From: Catellatospora methionotrophica
GTDB lineage: Bacteria; Actinomycetota; Actinomycetes; Mycobacteriales; Micromonosporaceae
Direction of reading: 5' to 3'
NCBI RefSeq assembly: GCF_011297335.1
Contig: NZ_JAAOTJ010000008.1
Location: 1 to 64,000, forward strand
DNA length: 64,000 nucleotides
Below the pieces are notes generated by a model, which worked only from the letters and a program-made list of their open reading frames with translations, was not told the DNA's origin and searched no databases. Both the position numbers and the translations under genes were made by a program. Shown here one piece after another: positions 17,892-27,509 of the stretch. The stretch's first letter is position 1, and the number at the start of each line of letters is the position of its first letter.

Positions 17892-19070
17892 GTGACGACG
17901 CAGACGCTTCCTCGTACCACCTCGGGCTGGGTGGGCCTGGCCCGCACCGGGCCCGACGCTGCTCAGGGCCCCGCGGTGGTCGCCGCCGTCTACCGGCTCT
18001 GGCTGCTCGCCTTCGCGCTGAAGATGCTGGGCTCGACCTGGGACATGTCGTGGCACTTCAAGTGGCTGCGCGACGACGCCGCCCCGCCGCACCTGCTGAA
18101 CACCGCGGGCACGGTCATCGTGGTGGCCCTGGTGCTGTTCCAGGCCTATCACAACGTGGGCGTGGACAGGGCCGCCAAGCGCCTGATGGTGGGCGGCACG
18201 GCCACGTTCCTCATCGCCATCCCCATCGACATCCTGAACCACCGGATCAACGGCCTGGACATCACCGCCTGGAGCGCCAGCCACGCCCTGCTGTACATCG
18301 GCACCGCGTTCATGCTGCTCGGCGTCGCCCGCGGCTACTGGATCTCCACCCCGCCGAGCCGCACCCGCACCGTGGTCAGCGCCTTCATCTGGGGCTTCTT
18401 CCTGGAGAACGTCCTGTTCCCCAGCCAGCACCAGGAGTACGGCGTGCTCTCGCTGGAGTCATGGCGGGCCGGGACCCCCACCGCCGAGCCGATCCTGCTG
18501 AAGTTCGCCGCCGACCAGATCGGCCGCCCCGTCGACGACATCGCGGTGCAGGGCTTCGCGCTGCCGGTCGACGCGTGGGTCTACCCGGCCTGGATCACCG
18601 GCGCGGCGTTGCTGACCCTGGTCGCGGCCCGTGCCTTCGTCGGCGCGCGCTTCACGGCCACCCTCATCGCGGGCACGTATCTGGCGTACCGGCTGGTCGT
18701 CTGGGGTCTGCTGGCCGGGACGGGCTTCCCGAAGTCCATCCCGCCGCTGCTGCTGCTCGCCGGGGCAGTCGCCATCGACCTGGTCTTCCTCGCCTTCGCC
18801 GGATCCCGCGCACGCAAGTCCATGATCCCGGCGCAGGTCGGCCCGGAGCGCGTCACCGCCGCGAAGGCCCCGACCGGACTCGCCCTCGCGCTGGTCGCCG
18901 CCGTCTTCGGCGCGGCCGTCGCCACCGCCGCCACCGCGGGCGCGACCTGGGTCCAGGCCTTCTTCATCGGCGCCCCGCCGATCGACTACCCCGCCTTCGC
19001 GTACGGCTTCGCCGTCCTCGCCCTCGGCTGGGCCACCATCACCACCGTCACCCACCGCCAGCGCACCTGA
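17892..19070 (+). CDS. Polytopic membrane protein of unknown function
   Basis: A 392-residue protein starting at GTG 17892. It has about nine or ten hydrophobic helices and short loops. Conserved-looking polar points inside helices include STWDMSWHFKW (about 40), IPIDILNHRING (about 105), and HALLYIGT (about 122). The buried His and Asp residues hint at a metal- or substrate-binding membrane enzyme. I do not recognise the family. It is transcribed opposite to its neighbours and ends facing ogt, with a family A hairpin between the two stops. Confidence 0.78.
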   Translation: MTTQTLPRTTSGWVGLARTGPDAAQGPAVVAAVYRLWLLAFALKMLGSTWDMSWHFKWLRDDAAPPHLLNTAGTVIVVALVLFQAYHNVGVDRAAKRLMVGGTATFLIAIPIDILNHRINGLDITAWSASHALLYIGTAFMLLGVARGYWISTPPSRTRTVVSAFIWGFFLENVLFPSQHQEYGVLSLESWRAGTPTAEPILLKFAADQIGRPVDDIAVQGFALPVDAWVYPAWITGAALLTLVAARAFVGARFTATLIAGTYLAYRLVVWGLLAGTGFPKSIPPLLLLAGAVAIDLVFLAFAGSRARKSMIPAQVGPERVTAAKAPTGLALALVAAVFGAAVATAATAGATWVQAFFIGAPPIDYPAFAYGFAVLALGWATITTVTHRQRT

Positions 19071-19084
19071 CCGGCACCCCTCGA

Positions 19085-19142
19085 CAACTCTTAAAGACTT
19101 GCGGCCTCCCGGAATCGGGAGGCCGCAAGTCTTTAAGAGTTG
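19085..19142. repeat. Family A perfect hairpin repeat, copy 2
   Basis: Perfect 27-base arms (19085-19111 and 19116-19142) flank loop GAAT. The outer 25 bases equal copy 1 at 8-66, while the innermost pairs are changed on both sides so pairing is kept. It lies between two convergent stop codons (19070 and 19167) and could be a bidirectional terminator. Confidence 0.92.
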
Positions 19143-19166
19143 CGGCAGAAGGGGCGGGCGGGGGGG

Positions 19167-19649
19167 TCAGGCGAGCCAGTCTTGTTGCATGCGGACTCGG
19201 GCTTCTAGTTCGAGGAGTTGGCGTTTGCGGGGGAGGCCGCCGCCGAAGCCGACGAGTTTGCCGTTCGCGCCGACCACACGGTGGCAGGGGACGACCACGG
19301 CGACCGGGTTGCGGTTGCAGGCCACGCCGACGGCGCGGGCCGCGTCGGGGTCGCCGACCGCGCGGGCCACCTCGCCGTAGGTGTGCGTCTCGCCGTACGG
19401 GATGCGGGACAGCTCGGCCCAGACCGCCCGTTCGAAGTCGCTGCCCCGGCGCACCGAGACGGGCATGGTGAACGCGACCAGCTCGCCCGCGAAGTACGCG
19501 GTCAGCTGCCCGGCGACGTCGGCGAGCAGCGGATCCGCCTCCTGCGCGACGTCCAGCGCGCCGAACTGCAGCGCGCACAGCCCGATGTCGTCGACAGCGC
19601 AGCTCAGCGGCCCGATCGGGGTGTCCACCACGGTCCAGCGCACGGTCAT
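19167..19649 (-). CDS. ogt: Methylated-DNA--protein-cysteine methyltransferase
   Basis: A 160-residue suicide enzyme that takes methyl or alkyl groups from O6-alkylguanine onto its own cysteine. The active-site segment is PCHRVVGANG (about 123-132), preceded by the DNA-binding YGEVARAVGDPDAARAVG. The N-terminal domain is the short Ogt type without Ada's zinc domain. It starts at ATG 19649, overlapping the mfd stop (ATGA). Two DNA repair genes are thus translationally coupled, alkyl repair behind transcription-coupled repair. Confidence 0.93.
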   Translation of the reverse strand: MTVRWTVVDTPIGPLSCAVDDIGLCALQFGALDVAQEADPLLADVAGQLTAYFAGELVAFTMPVSVRRGSDFERAVWAELSRIPYGETHTYGEVARAVGDPDAARAVGVACNRNPVAVVVPCHRVVGANGKLVGFGGGLPRKRQLLELEARVRMQQDWLA

Positions 19650-22600
19650 GACCCGAGCACGTCCTTGAGCAGCTGGGCGCACCAGTCGAGCAGGGCCTGG
19701 TCGCGCAGCGGCTCGCCGCCGACCCGCCGGGTCATCGGCGTCGGGACGCTGACCTGCGAATTCGCCGTCTTGTAGACCGAGTCGGGGTGGTAGCGCTTGA
19801 GCCGCAGCTGCTTGGAGTCGGCCAGCTCCAGCGGGCCGAACCGCACGTGCTTGCCCTGCAGCGAGATCTCCGTCAGGCCGTACGCCCTGGCGGTCATCCG
19901 CAGTTTGGCGACCGCGACCAGGTTCGCCACCGGGGCGGGCGGCTCGCCGTAGCGGTCGGTCAGCTCGGCGACGACCTCCTGCAGCGCCGCCTCGTCGCGG
20001 GCAGAGGCCAGCTTGCGGTAGATCTCCAGGCGCAGCCGCTCGGAGTCGATGTAGTCGTGCGGCAGGTGCGCGTCGATCGGCAGATCGATCTTGACCTCGG
20101 GCGCCTCCTCGGCCGCCGCGCCGCCGCCCTTGAACTGGGACACCGCCTCGCCGACCATGCGCACGTACAGGTCGAAGCCGACGCCCTCGATGTGCCCGGA
20201 CTGCTCGCCGCCGAGCAGGTTGCCCGCGCCGCGGATCTCCAGGTCCTTCATCGCCACGTACATGCCCGCGCCGAGCTCGGTGTGCTGGGCGATGGTGGCC
20301 AGCCGCTCGTGGGCCTGCTCGGTGAGCGGCTTCTCCGGCGGGTAGAGGAAGTACGCGTACGCGCGCTCGCGGCCACGGCCCACCCGGCCCCGGATCTGGT
20401 GCAGCTGGGCCAGGCCGAGCAGGTCGGCCCGCTCCAGGATGAGCGTGTTCGCGTTCGGGATGTCGATGCCGGACTCGATGATCGTGGTGGCGACCAGGAC
20501 GTCGTACTCCTTCTCCCAGAAGCCGACCATCACCTTCTCCAGCGCGTCCTCGCCCATCTGCCCGTGCGCGGCAACCACCCGTGCCTCGGGCACCAGCTCG
20601 CGGATACGCCGGACCGCCTTGTCGATCGTCTCGACCCGGTTGTGCAGGTAGAACACCTGCCCGTCGCGCAGCAGCTCGCGGTGGATCGCGGCGGCGACCT
20701 GCTTGTCGTCGTACGCCCCGACGTAGGTGAGCACCGGGTGGCGCTCCTCCGGCGGCGTGGTGATCTGGGACATCTCCCGGATGCCGGTGATCGACATCTC
20801 CAGGGTGCGCGGGATCGGCGTCGCGGACATGCTCAGCATGTCGACGTTGGTGCGCATCTCCTTGAGGCGCTCCTTGTGCTCGACGCCGAAGCGCTGCTCC
20901 TCGTCGACGATGACCAGGCCGAGCTTGTTGAAGCGGGTGTTCTTCTGGATCAGCCGGTGGGTGCCGATGATGATGTCGGCGCGGCCCTCGGCGGCCATGC
21001 TCAGCGTCTCCTCGGCCTCCTTCGGGGTCGCGAACCGCGACAGCTGCCGCAGCACCACCGGGAACTGCGCCATCCGCTCGGAGAACGTGTTGTAGTGCTG
21101 CTGGGCCAGCAGCGTCGTCGGCACGAGCACGGCGACCTGCTTGCCGTCCTGCACCGCCTTGAACGCCGCCCGCACCGCGATCTCGGTCTTGCCGTAGCCG
21201 ACGTCGCCCGCGATCAGCCGGTCCATCGGAACCGGCTTCTCCATGTCGTACTTGACCTCCTCGATCGCGGACAGCTGGTCGGGCGTCTCCTGGTAGGGGA
21301 AGGCGTCCTCCAGCTCGCGCTGCCAGGGGGTGTCCGGGCCGAACGCGTGGCCGGGCGCGGCCTGCCGGGCGGCGTACAGCTGGATCAGCTGCGCGGCGAT
21401 CTCACGGACCGCCTTGCGGGCGCGCGCCTTGGCCTTCTGCCAGTCCGCGCCGCCCATCTTGTGCAGGGTCGGCTGCTCGCCGCCGACGTAGCGGGACAGC
21501 TGGTCTAGCGCGTCGGTCGGCACGAACAGCCGGTCGCCGGGCTGGCCGCGCTTGCTGGCGGCGTACTCGATGACCAGGTACTCCCGGTCCGCGCCGTTGA
21601 CCTTGCGCTGGACCAGCTCGACGTACTTGCCGATGCCGTGCGCCTCGTGCACCACGAAGTCGCCCGCGCGCAGTTCGAGGGGGTCGATGGTGTTGCGCCG
21701 CCGGGACGGCATCCGCCCCAGCTCGCGGTTGGCCGTGCCGCGCCCGCCGGAGATCTCCGCCCCGGTCAGCACGGCGAACTTCGCGGCCTCGTCGAGCAGG
21801 CCCAGCCGCAGCCGCCCACAGCTCACCACGACCTGGCCCGGCTCGGGCAGCTCGGCGATCTCGTCGGCGAGCACCGCGCCGACGCCCGCGTCGCGCAGCA
21901 CCTCGACCGAGCGCTGCGCCGGTCCGTGTCCCTCGAAGATCAGCGCGACCCGCCAGCCCTCGGCCAGCCAGCCCTTCACATCGGCGATCACCTTCGCGGT
22001 GTCCCCGTGGTACGCCGGCGGCTGGGTCGCCGCCCAGGTCAGCACGGCTCCGGTGTCCGGGGCTACGTGCACTTCGGGCACGTCGAGCCACGGCTCGTCG
22101 GCGGGCTTCTCGGTGGCGACCAGGCCGAACGGGGCCACCGTCCACCACGGCATGTCCAGCTGCGCGGCGTGCCGGCGTACCTCGGCCAGGGTCTTGAACG
22201 TCGCCGCGCCGAGGTCGATCGGGGCCTTCACCCCGGTCACCTCGGCGGCGGCGGCCCAGCTCGCCTCCAGGAACTCCTCCGAGGTGCGGAACAGGTCGTG
22301 GGCGCGGGTGCGGATGCGCTCCGGGTCGGCCAGCAGCACCAGCGTGTCGTCCGGCACGCAGTCCAGCAGCAGCTGCATCGAGTCGCGGCCCTGGTGCAGG
22401 GCCGGGGCCAGCGACTCCATGCCCTCGACCGGGATGCCCTCGGCGAGCTTGGTCAGCATCTCCTCCAGCGCCGGATGCTCGGCGGCGAGCAACGCGGCCC
22501 GCTCCCGCACGTCCGGGGTGAGCAGCAGCTCGCGGCAGGGCGGGGCCCACAGCCGGTCGACCTTGGCGATGGTGCGCTGGTCGGCTACGGCGAAGGTGCG

Positions 22601-23212
22601 GATGTCCTCGACCTCGTCGCCCCAGAACTCGACCCGCGACGGGTGCTCGTCGGTCGGCGGGAAGATGTCCAGGATGCCGCCGCGCACCGCGAACTCGCCA
22701 CGCTTGGTGACAAGATCCACCCGGGCGTACGCCAGGTCGTGCAGTGTGTGCGTCAGCTCGTCCAGCAGCACCACCGTGCCCTGGCGCAGGTCGATCGGTT
22801 CCAGGTCGCCGAGGCCCTTGAGCTGGGGTTGCAGCATGCTGCGCACCGGCGCGACGACCACCCGCAGCGGGCGGCCCTCGGGGTGGGCGAGCTGGCGCAG
22901 CACGGCCAGCCGCCGCCCGACGGTGTCCGAGCGCGGCGACAGCCGCTCGTGCGGCAGCGTCTCCCAGGCCGGGTAGACGGCCACGGTCGACGGGTCGAGG
23001 AATTCGCCCAGCGCCTCGGCCAGGTCCTCGCCCTCGCGGCTGGTCGCGGTCACCACCAGCACCGGGCGCTGCCGGGCGGCGCTGGCCACCAGGAACGGGC
23101 GCGCCGAGGCGGGGGCGGTCAGATCGAGTTGGGGTTCGGTGCGGGCCAGTTCGGTGACCCGGGCCAGCGCGGGATCGGCCGACGCCGCTTGGAGGAGTCC
23201 GGTGAGGTTCAC
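19646..23212 (-). CDS. mfd: Transcription-repair coupling factor Mfd
   Basis: A 1188-residue ATPase that removes RNA polymerase stalled at lesions and recruits UvrA. The domains in order are an N-terminal UvrB-like UvrA-binding region (about 1-330), a species-variable D3, the RNA polymerase interaction domain with DFVVHEAHGIGKYV (about 515-528), a RecG-like translocase with Walker A GDVGYGKTE (about 670) and DEEQRFGV, helicase motifs ending in QIRGRVGRGRERAYAYF, and the C-terminal TRCF domain. I use GTG 23212, which gives the expected VNLTGLLQ beginning with GGAAGG upstream, rather than the longer ATG. Length is normal. Confidence 0.96.
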   Translation of the reverse strand: MNLTGLLQAASADPALARVTELARTEPQLDLTAPASARPFLVASAARQRPVLVVTATSREGEDLAEALGEFLDPSTVAVYPAWETLPHERLSPRSDTVGRRLAVLRQLAHPEGRPLRVVVAPVRSMLQPQLKGLGDLEPIDLRQGTVVLLDELTHTLHDLAYARVDLVTKRGEFAVRGGILDIFPPTDEHPSRVEFWGDEVEDIRTFAVADQRTIAKVDRLWAPPCRELLLTPDVRERAALLAAEHPALEEMLTKLAEGIPVEGMESLAPALHQGRDSMQLLLDCVPDDTLVLLADPERIRTRAHDLFRTSEEFLEASWAAAAEVTGVKAPIDLGAATFKTLAEVRRHAAQLDMPWWTVAPFGLVATEKPADEPWLDVPEVHVAPDTGAVLTWAATQPPAYHGDTAKVIADVKGWLAEGWRVALIFEGHGPAQRSVEVLRDAGVGAVLADEIAELPEPGQVVVSCGRLRLGLLDEAAKFAVLTGAEISGGRGTANRELGRMPSRRRNTIDPLELRAGDFVVHEAHGIGKYVELVQRKVNGADREYLVIEYAASKRGQPGDRLFVPTDALDQLSRYVGGEQPTLHKMGGADWQKAKARARKAVREIAAQLIQLYAARQAAPGHAFGPDTPWQRELEDAFPYQETPDQLSAIEEVKYDMEKPVPMDRLIAGDVGYGKTEIAVRAAFKAVQDGKQVAVLVPTTLLAQQHYNTFSERMAQFPVVLRQLSRFATPKEAEETLSMAAEGRADIIIGTHRLIQKNTRFNKLGLVIVDEEQRFGVEHKERLKEMRTNVDMLSMSATPIPRTLEMSITGIREMSQITTPPEERHPVLTYVGAYDDKQVAAAIHRELLRDGQVFYLHNRVETIDKAVRRIRELVPEARVVAAHGQMGEDALEKVMVGFWEKEYDVLVATTIIESGIDIPNANTLILERADLLGLAQLHQIRGRVGRGRERAYAYFLYPPEKPLTEQAHERLATIAQHTELGAGMYVAMKDLEIRGAGNLLGGEQSGHIEGVGFDLYVRMVGEAVSQFKGGGAAAEEAPEVKIDLPIDAHLPHDYIDSERLRLEIYRKLASARDEAALQEVVAELTDRYGEPPAPVANLVAVAKLRMTARAYGLTEISLQGKHVRFGPLELADSKQLRLKRYHPDSVYKTANSQVSVPTPMTRRVGGEPLRDQALLDWCAQLLKDVLGS

Positions 23213-23361
23213 GGGTAAGCGCCTTCCCGCCCGGTAGGCACGGGGCCGTGGCCACGCCACGCCAAAACCCCCGCAACCAGGCAGGTACGGGGTTCCATCC
23301 CGAGCCTACTCCCGCCCGCCGACCGCTTTACGCGCCTGACGCACACCCGCCGCGCCGCCAT

Positions 23362-23422
23362 GATCGCCGTTTGGGGTCAAAACCTTGCGTCCAGCCTTAG
23401 TTTCCGACCTGAAACAGCGATC
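23362..23422. repeat. Family C 61-bp palindrome, copy 1
   Basis: GATCGCCGTTTGGGGTC pairs imperfectly with GACCTGAAACAGCGATC across exactly 61 bases from GATC to GATC. Unlike the other copies, it sits in the divergent region between the mfd and SDR starts, so a purely terminator role does not fit this one. Confidence 0.85.
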
Positions 23423-23485
23423 TTCCTGGGCGGAGGCGGGTGAATGGCGTTGCCTCGGGGTTGGGGCGCATCTATCGTTCGTTCG

Positions 23486-24253
23486 GTGAGCAGTGATCTT
23501 GTATATCGACCGGTTGCGCTGGTCACGGGGGTGGGGCGGAGTGTCAACATCGGGGCGGCGGTGGCGCGCGGGCTGGTGGCCGACGGGTATCGCGTGATGA
23601 TCACCGGGCATCCGTCGTACGACGCCGAGCAGGGGCTGAGCGGGGGTGATCCGGCCGCGCTGGCCGCCGAACTGGGCGCGCACTGGCAGCCGTTCGACCT
23701 GACCGCGCCCGGTGGGCCGGAGGGGCTGGTCGCGGCCGTGGTCGAGCGGTTCGGCGGGATCGACACGCTGGTGTCCTGCCACGCCTACTCGACGCCGACG
23801 GCGCTGGGCGAGCTGGAGGCGGCCGCGATCGACCGGCACCTGGCCGTGAACGTGCGCGCCAACATGCTGCTGGTGCAGGCGTACGCCGCCGCGCATGACG
23901 ACGCGCGGCCGGGCCGGGTCGTGCTGTTCACCTCGGGGCAGCGGCTCGGGCCGATGACCGGAGAGCTGGCGTACGCGGCGAGCAAGGCCGCGATCGAGTA
24001 TCTGACCCGGGACTTCTCCGTGCTGCTGGCCGGGCGTGGCGTCACCGTGAACGCGGTCAACCCGGGCCCGAACGACACCGGCTGGGCCGACCCGGAGACC
24101 CACGCCTGGGTGCGGGACCGCTTCCCCACCAAACGCTGGGGCACCCCCGCCGACACCGCGAAACTCGTCAGCTGGCTCTGCTCCCCCGACGCCGAGTGGA
24201 TCACCGGCCAGATCGTCGACTCCGCCGGCGGCTGGGGCATCCACGTCGCCTGA
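23486..24253 (+). CDS. SDR family oxidoreductase
   Basis: A 255-residue short-chain dehydrogenase/reductase of the classical type. The cofactor motif is VTGVGRSVNIGAAVA (about 13-27), a variant of the TGxxxGIG loop. The catalytic Tyr and Lys are in YAASKAA (about 164-170), and an Asn-Ser strand LFTSGQRLG precedes them. A conserved PGPNDTGW loop follows. The substrate is not predictable. GTG 23486 is preferred over an upstream ATG, which would add a 14-residue tail unlike the family. It reads away from mfd and is followed by a family D palindrome. It is a stand-alone gene. Confidence 0.88.
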   Translation: MSSDLVYRPVALVTGVGRSVNIGAAVARGLVADGYRVMITGHPSYDAEQGLSGGDPAALAAELGAHWQPFDLTAPGGPEGLVAAVVERFGGIDTLVSCHAYSTPTALGELEAAAIDRHLAVNVRANMLLVQAYAAAHDDARPGRVVLFTSGQRLGPMTGELAYAASKAAIEYLTRDFSVLLAGRGVTVNAVNPGPNDTGWADPETHAWVRDRFPTKRWGTPADTAKLVSWLCSPDAEWITGQIVDSAGGWGIHVA

Positions 24254-24293
24254 TCGACGCCCACTTCCCACCCTCCGGACACGCCCATCGCCG

Positions 24294-24372
24294 ATGATCG
24301 CCCGACTTGCCCGGCACATGGGCGAAAGTGTGCGCAAGATACGCACAGGTGCCCGGCAAGTCGGGCGATCAT
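24294..24372. repeat. Family D nested palindrome, copy 1
   Basis: ATGATCGCCCGACTTGCC (24294-24311) is exactly complementary to 24355-24372. A second hairpin, TGTGCG (24329-24334) with CGCACA (24342-24347), sits inside. It lies between the SDR stop and the ppc promoter. A degenerate 80-base copy occurs at 54134-54213. Confidence 0.85.
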
Positions 24373-24498
24373 GAAGGGGGACGGCGGGGGAACGCGGGGA
24401 CCGGGATGGCCTGCGTCACAGCGCCGCATCGGCCAGCAGGGCAGTAGCATCCACCGCAGGACAGCGCCGTCCTTCGTACCAACGGAAGGAACAGCGCG

Positions 24499-27309
24499 GT
24501 GAGCGAGCTGACCTATCACCCCGACGTCGACGGTGCTTCCGGCGACCCGGACGGGGCCGACGCCGCGCTGCGGGCGGACATCCGACGCCTCGGCGGACTG
24601 CTCGGCCAGACACTGGCCCGCCAGGAGGGCCGCGGACTGCTCGACCTGGTCGAGGAGGTACGCGCGCTGGTACGCAGCGACGCCGAGACCGCCGCGGTCA
24701 AGCTCGGCGGCCTCGACGTGTCCACGGCGACGCTGCTGGCACGGGCCTTCTCCACCTACTTCCACCTGGCCAACATCACCGAGCAGGTGCACCGGGCGCG
24801 CGAGCTGCGCCGCCGCCGCGCCCTGCACGGCGGCTGGCTGGACGCCACCGCGAAGCTGATCGCCGAGCGCAACGTGCCCGCCAGCGAGATCGCGGCGGCC
24901 GCCCGGCGGCTGGCGATCCGGCCGGTGTTCACCGCGCACCCCACCGAGGCGGCCCGCCGCTCGATCCTGACCAAGCTGCGCGGCGTCGCCGACCAGCTCG
25001 ACGGCGAGTTCGCCGCGGCCGCCCTGTACGGCGAGACCGCGCTCAACGACCGCCGCCTGTCGGAGCTGCTGGACCTGCTGTGGCAGACCGACGAGCTGCG
25101 GCTGGACCGGCCGGACCCGACCGACGAGGCCCGCAACGCCGTCTACTACCTGCGCGACCTCTACGACGACGCGGCCCCGCAGGTGCTCGACGATCTCGCC
25201 GAGACCCTCAAGCGCCTGGGCGTGGAGACCGCGCCGACGACCCGCCCGCTGACGTTCGGCACCTGGATCGGCGGTGACCGCGACGGCAACCCGTACGTCA
25301 CCCCGACGGTCACCCGCGACGTGCTGCTGCTGCAGCACGAGCACGGCATCCGCGCAGTCGAGGCGGCGCTGGAGGACCTGATCCTGGAGGTCTCGGTGTC
25401 GCGCCGGCTGCGCGGGGTGTCGCTGGACCTGTCCGCGAGCCTGGCCAAGGACCTCGACGCGCTGGGCGAGGTCGACGAGCGCTTCCGTCGCGTCAACGCC
25501 GAGGAGCCGTACCGGCTCAAGGCCCGCTGCATCCGGGCGAAGCTCGCCAACACCCGCACTCGGCTGGCCAAGGGCACCGAGCACGTGCCCGGCCGCGACT
25601 ACCGGGGCACCCGCGACCTGGTCGCCGACCTGGAGCTGATGCGGGCCTCGTTGGCCCGCAACGCCGGGCAGCTCACCGCGGTCGGCCGGCTCGCCTCGGT
25701 GATCCGTACGGTCAGCGCGTTCGGCCTGCACCTGGCGACGATGGACGTGCGCGAGCACGCCGACGCGCACCACGCGGTGCTGGCACAGCTGTTCACGCAG
25801 GTCGGCGAGGTCACCAACTACGCCTCGCTGAGCCGGGCGGAGCGCATCGCGCTGCTGGCCAAGGAGCTGACCGGGCGGCGGCCGCTGTCGAGCGCCGACA
25901 GCCCGCTGACCGACGCGGCCCGCAAGACCTATGACGTGTTCGGCACCATCCGCACCGCGCAGGAGCGCTTCGGCGAGGACGTCGTCGAGTCGTACATCGT
26001 CTCGATGACGCGCGGGGTGGACGACGTGCTGGCCGCGGCCGTGCTGGCGCGCGAGGCCGGGCTCGTCGACCCGCACGCCCCGCGGGCCTCGATCGGCTTC
26101 GTGCCGCTGCTGGAGACGATCGCCGAGCTGCGGGCGGGCGGCGAGATCCTGGACGAGCTGCTGAGCCTGGCCCCGTACCGGGCGCTGGTGCGGGCGCGCG
26201 GCGACGTGCAGGAGGTCATGCTGGGCTACTCCGACTCCAACAAGGAGGCGGGCATCACCACCAGCCAGTGGGCCATCCACAAGGCGCAGCGCTCGCTGCG
26301 TGACGTGGCCGCCAAGCACGGCGTGCGGCTGCGGCTGTTCCACGGCCGGGGCGGCACCGTCGGCCGGGGCGGCGGCCCCACCCACGAGGCGATCCTGGCC
26401 CAGCCGTACGGCACCCTCGACGGCGCGATCAAGGTGACCGAGCAGGGTGAGGTCATCTCCGACAAGTACACGCTGCCCGCGCTGGCCAGGGAGAACCTGG
26501 AGCTGACCGTGGCCGCGGTGCTGCAGGCGACGCTGCTGCACACCACGCCGCGCCAGCCCGAGGAGGAGCTGGCCAAGTGGGACAGCTCGATGACCGTCGT
26601 CTCCGACGCGGCCTTCGTGAAGTACCGCGAGCTGGTGGAGAACCCGCAGCTGCCGGAGTACTTCTGGGCGGCGACGCCGACCGAGCTGCTGGGCGCGCTG
26701 AACATCGGCTCGCGCCCGGCCAAGCGGCCCGACTCCGGCGCTGGCCTGGGCGGCCTGCGCGCCATCCCGTGGGTGTTCGGCTGGACCCAGTCGCGGCAGA
26801 TCGTGCCGGGCTGGTTCGGCGTCGGCACCGGCCTGCGCGCCGCCCGCGAGGCGGGCCTCGGTGACGACCTGCGGGAGATGTTCGAGCGCTGGCACTTCTT
26901 CGGGACGTTCCTGTCCAACGTGGAGATGATGCTGGCCAAGACGGACCTCACCATCGCCCGCGGCTACGTGCAGGCGCTGGTGCCGGACCCGCTGCTGCCG
27001 ATCTTCGACACGATCTCCGACGAGTACGAGCGCAGCGTGGCCGAGGTGCTCGCGATCACGGGCGAGTCCGCGCTGCTGGAGTCGCAGCCGGTGCTGCACC
27101 GTACGCTCGGGGTCCGCGACTCCTACCTGGAGCCGCTGCACCACCTGCAGGTGGCGCTGCTGCGGCAGTACCGCGACGCCGGGCTGGTCGGCCGGGCGGG
27201 GGTCACCGCGCCGGGCAGCCGCCGCGCGCCGACCACCGACCCGACGCTGGAGCGGGCGCTGCTCACCACCGTCAACGGCATCGCCGCCGGGATGCGCAAC
27301 ACAGGCTGA
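24499..27309 (+). CDS. ppc: Phosphoenolpyruvate carboxylase
   Basis: A 936-residue enzyme that fixes bicarbonate onto PEP to make oxaloacetate, replenishing the TCA cycle. The catalytic features are all present: TAHPTE with H147, GGDRDGNP (about 256), [10 protein letters not shown] (576-585), [12 protein letters not shown] (615-626, carrying the catalytic arginine), and the C-terminal MRNTG, which supplies the conserved end. GTG 24499 has GGAAGGA eight bases upstream. A long hairpin follows the stop. It is monocistronic. With icd and mdh elsewhere in the window it forms central C4 metabolism. Confidence 0.97.
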   Translation: MSELTYHPDVDGASGDPDGADAALRADIRRLGGLLGQTLARQEGRGLLDLVEEVRALVRSDAETAAVKLGGLDVSTATLLARAFSTYFHLANITEQVHRARELRRRRALHGGWLDATAKLIAERNVPASEIAAAARRLAIRPVFTAHPTEAARRSILTKLRGVADQLDGEFAAAALYGETALNDRRLSELLDLLWQTDELRLDRPDPTDEARNAVYYLRDLYDDAAPQVLDDLAETLKRLGVETAPTTRPLTFGTWIGGDRDGNPYVTPTVTRDVLLLQHEHGIRAVEAALEDLILEVSVSRRLRGVSLDLSASLAKDLDALGEVDERFRRVNAEEPYRLKARCIRAKLANTRTRLAKGTEHVPGRDYRGTRDLVADLELMRASLARNAGQLTAVGRLASVIRTVSAFGLHLATMDVREHADAHHAVLAQLFTQVGEVTNYASLSRAERIALLAKELTGRRPLSSADSPLTDAARKTYDVFGTIRTAQERFGEDVVESYIVSMTRGVDDVLAAAVLAREAGLVDPHAPRASIGFVPLLETIAELRAGGEILDELLSLAPYRALVRARGDVQEVMLGYSDSNKEAGITTSQWAIHKAQRSLRDVAAKHGVRLRLFHGRGGTVGRGGGPTHEAILAQPYGTLDGAIKVTEQGEVISDKYTLPALARENLELTVAAVLQATLLHTTPRQPEEELAKWDSSMTVVSDAAFVKYRELVENPQLPEYFWAATPTELLGALNIGSRPAKRPDSGAGLGGLRAIPWVFGWTQSRQIVPGWFGVGTGLRAAREAGLGDDLREMFERWHFFGTFLSNVEMMLAKTDLTIARGYVQALVPDPLLPIFDTISDEYERSVAEVLAITGESALLESQPVLHRTLGVRDSYLEPLHHLQVALLRQYRDAGLVGRAGVTAPGSRRAPTTDPTLERALLTTVNGIAAGMRNTG

Positions 27310-27320
27310 ACGGACGGAAT

Positions 27321-27375
27321 GTTTCGGCGAAGTTGCGCCTACCGGACATATCGGTGGGCGTTACTTCGCCGAAAC
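27321..27375. terminator. Long stem-loop after ppc
   Basis: GTTTCGGCGAAGT (27321-27333) pairs perfectly with ACTTCGCCGAAAC (27363-27375). An inner stem of eight pairs (27337-27344 with 27352-27359, one G-T) leaves a 7-base loop. It starts 12 bases past the ppc stop and is its likely terminator. Confidence 0.78.
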
Positions 27376-27509
27376 CGCGGCACGATCTCATCATGGGCGT
27401 GATGCACTCGACCGCGGTGCGCGCTGCTGCCACACTTGTCACCTGTCCGTGATGGGCAATAGCGGAGCGTCGCCGATGCGGTGCCGGCGCTGGGGAGGCA
27501 GGAGCAGAC

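Noticed and set aside
23785-27144. A 1119-codon minus-strand open frame opposite ppc
   Set aside because: PEP carboxylase motifs are intact on the plus strand. The antisense protein has no domain and arises from codon bias.
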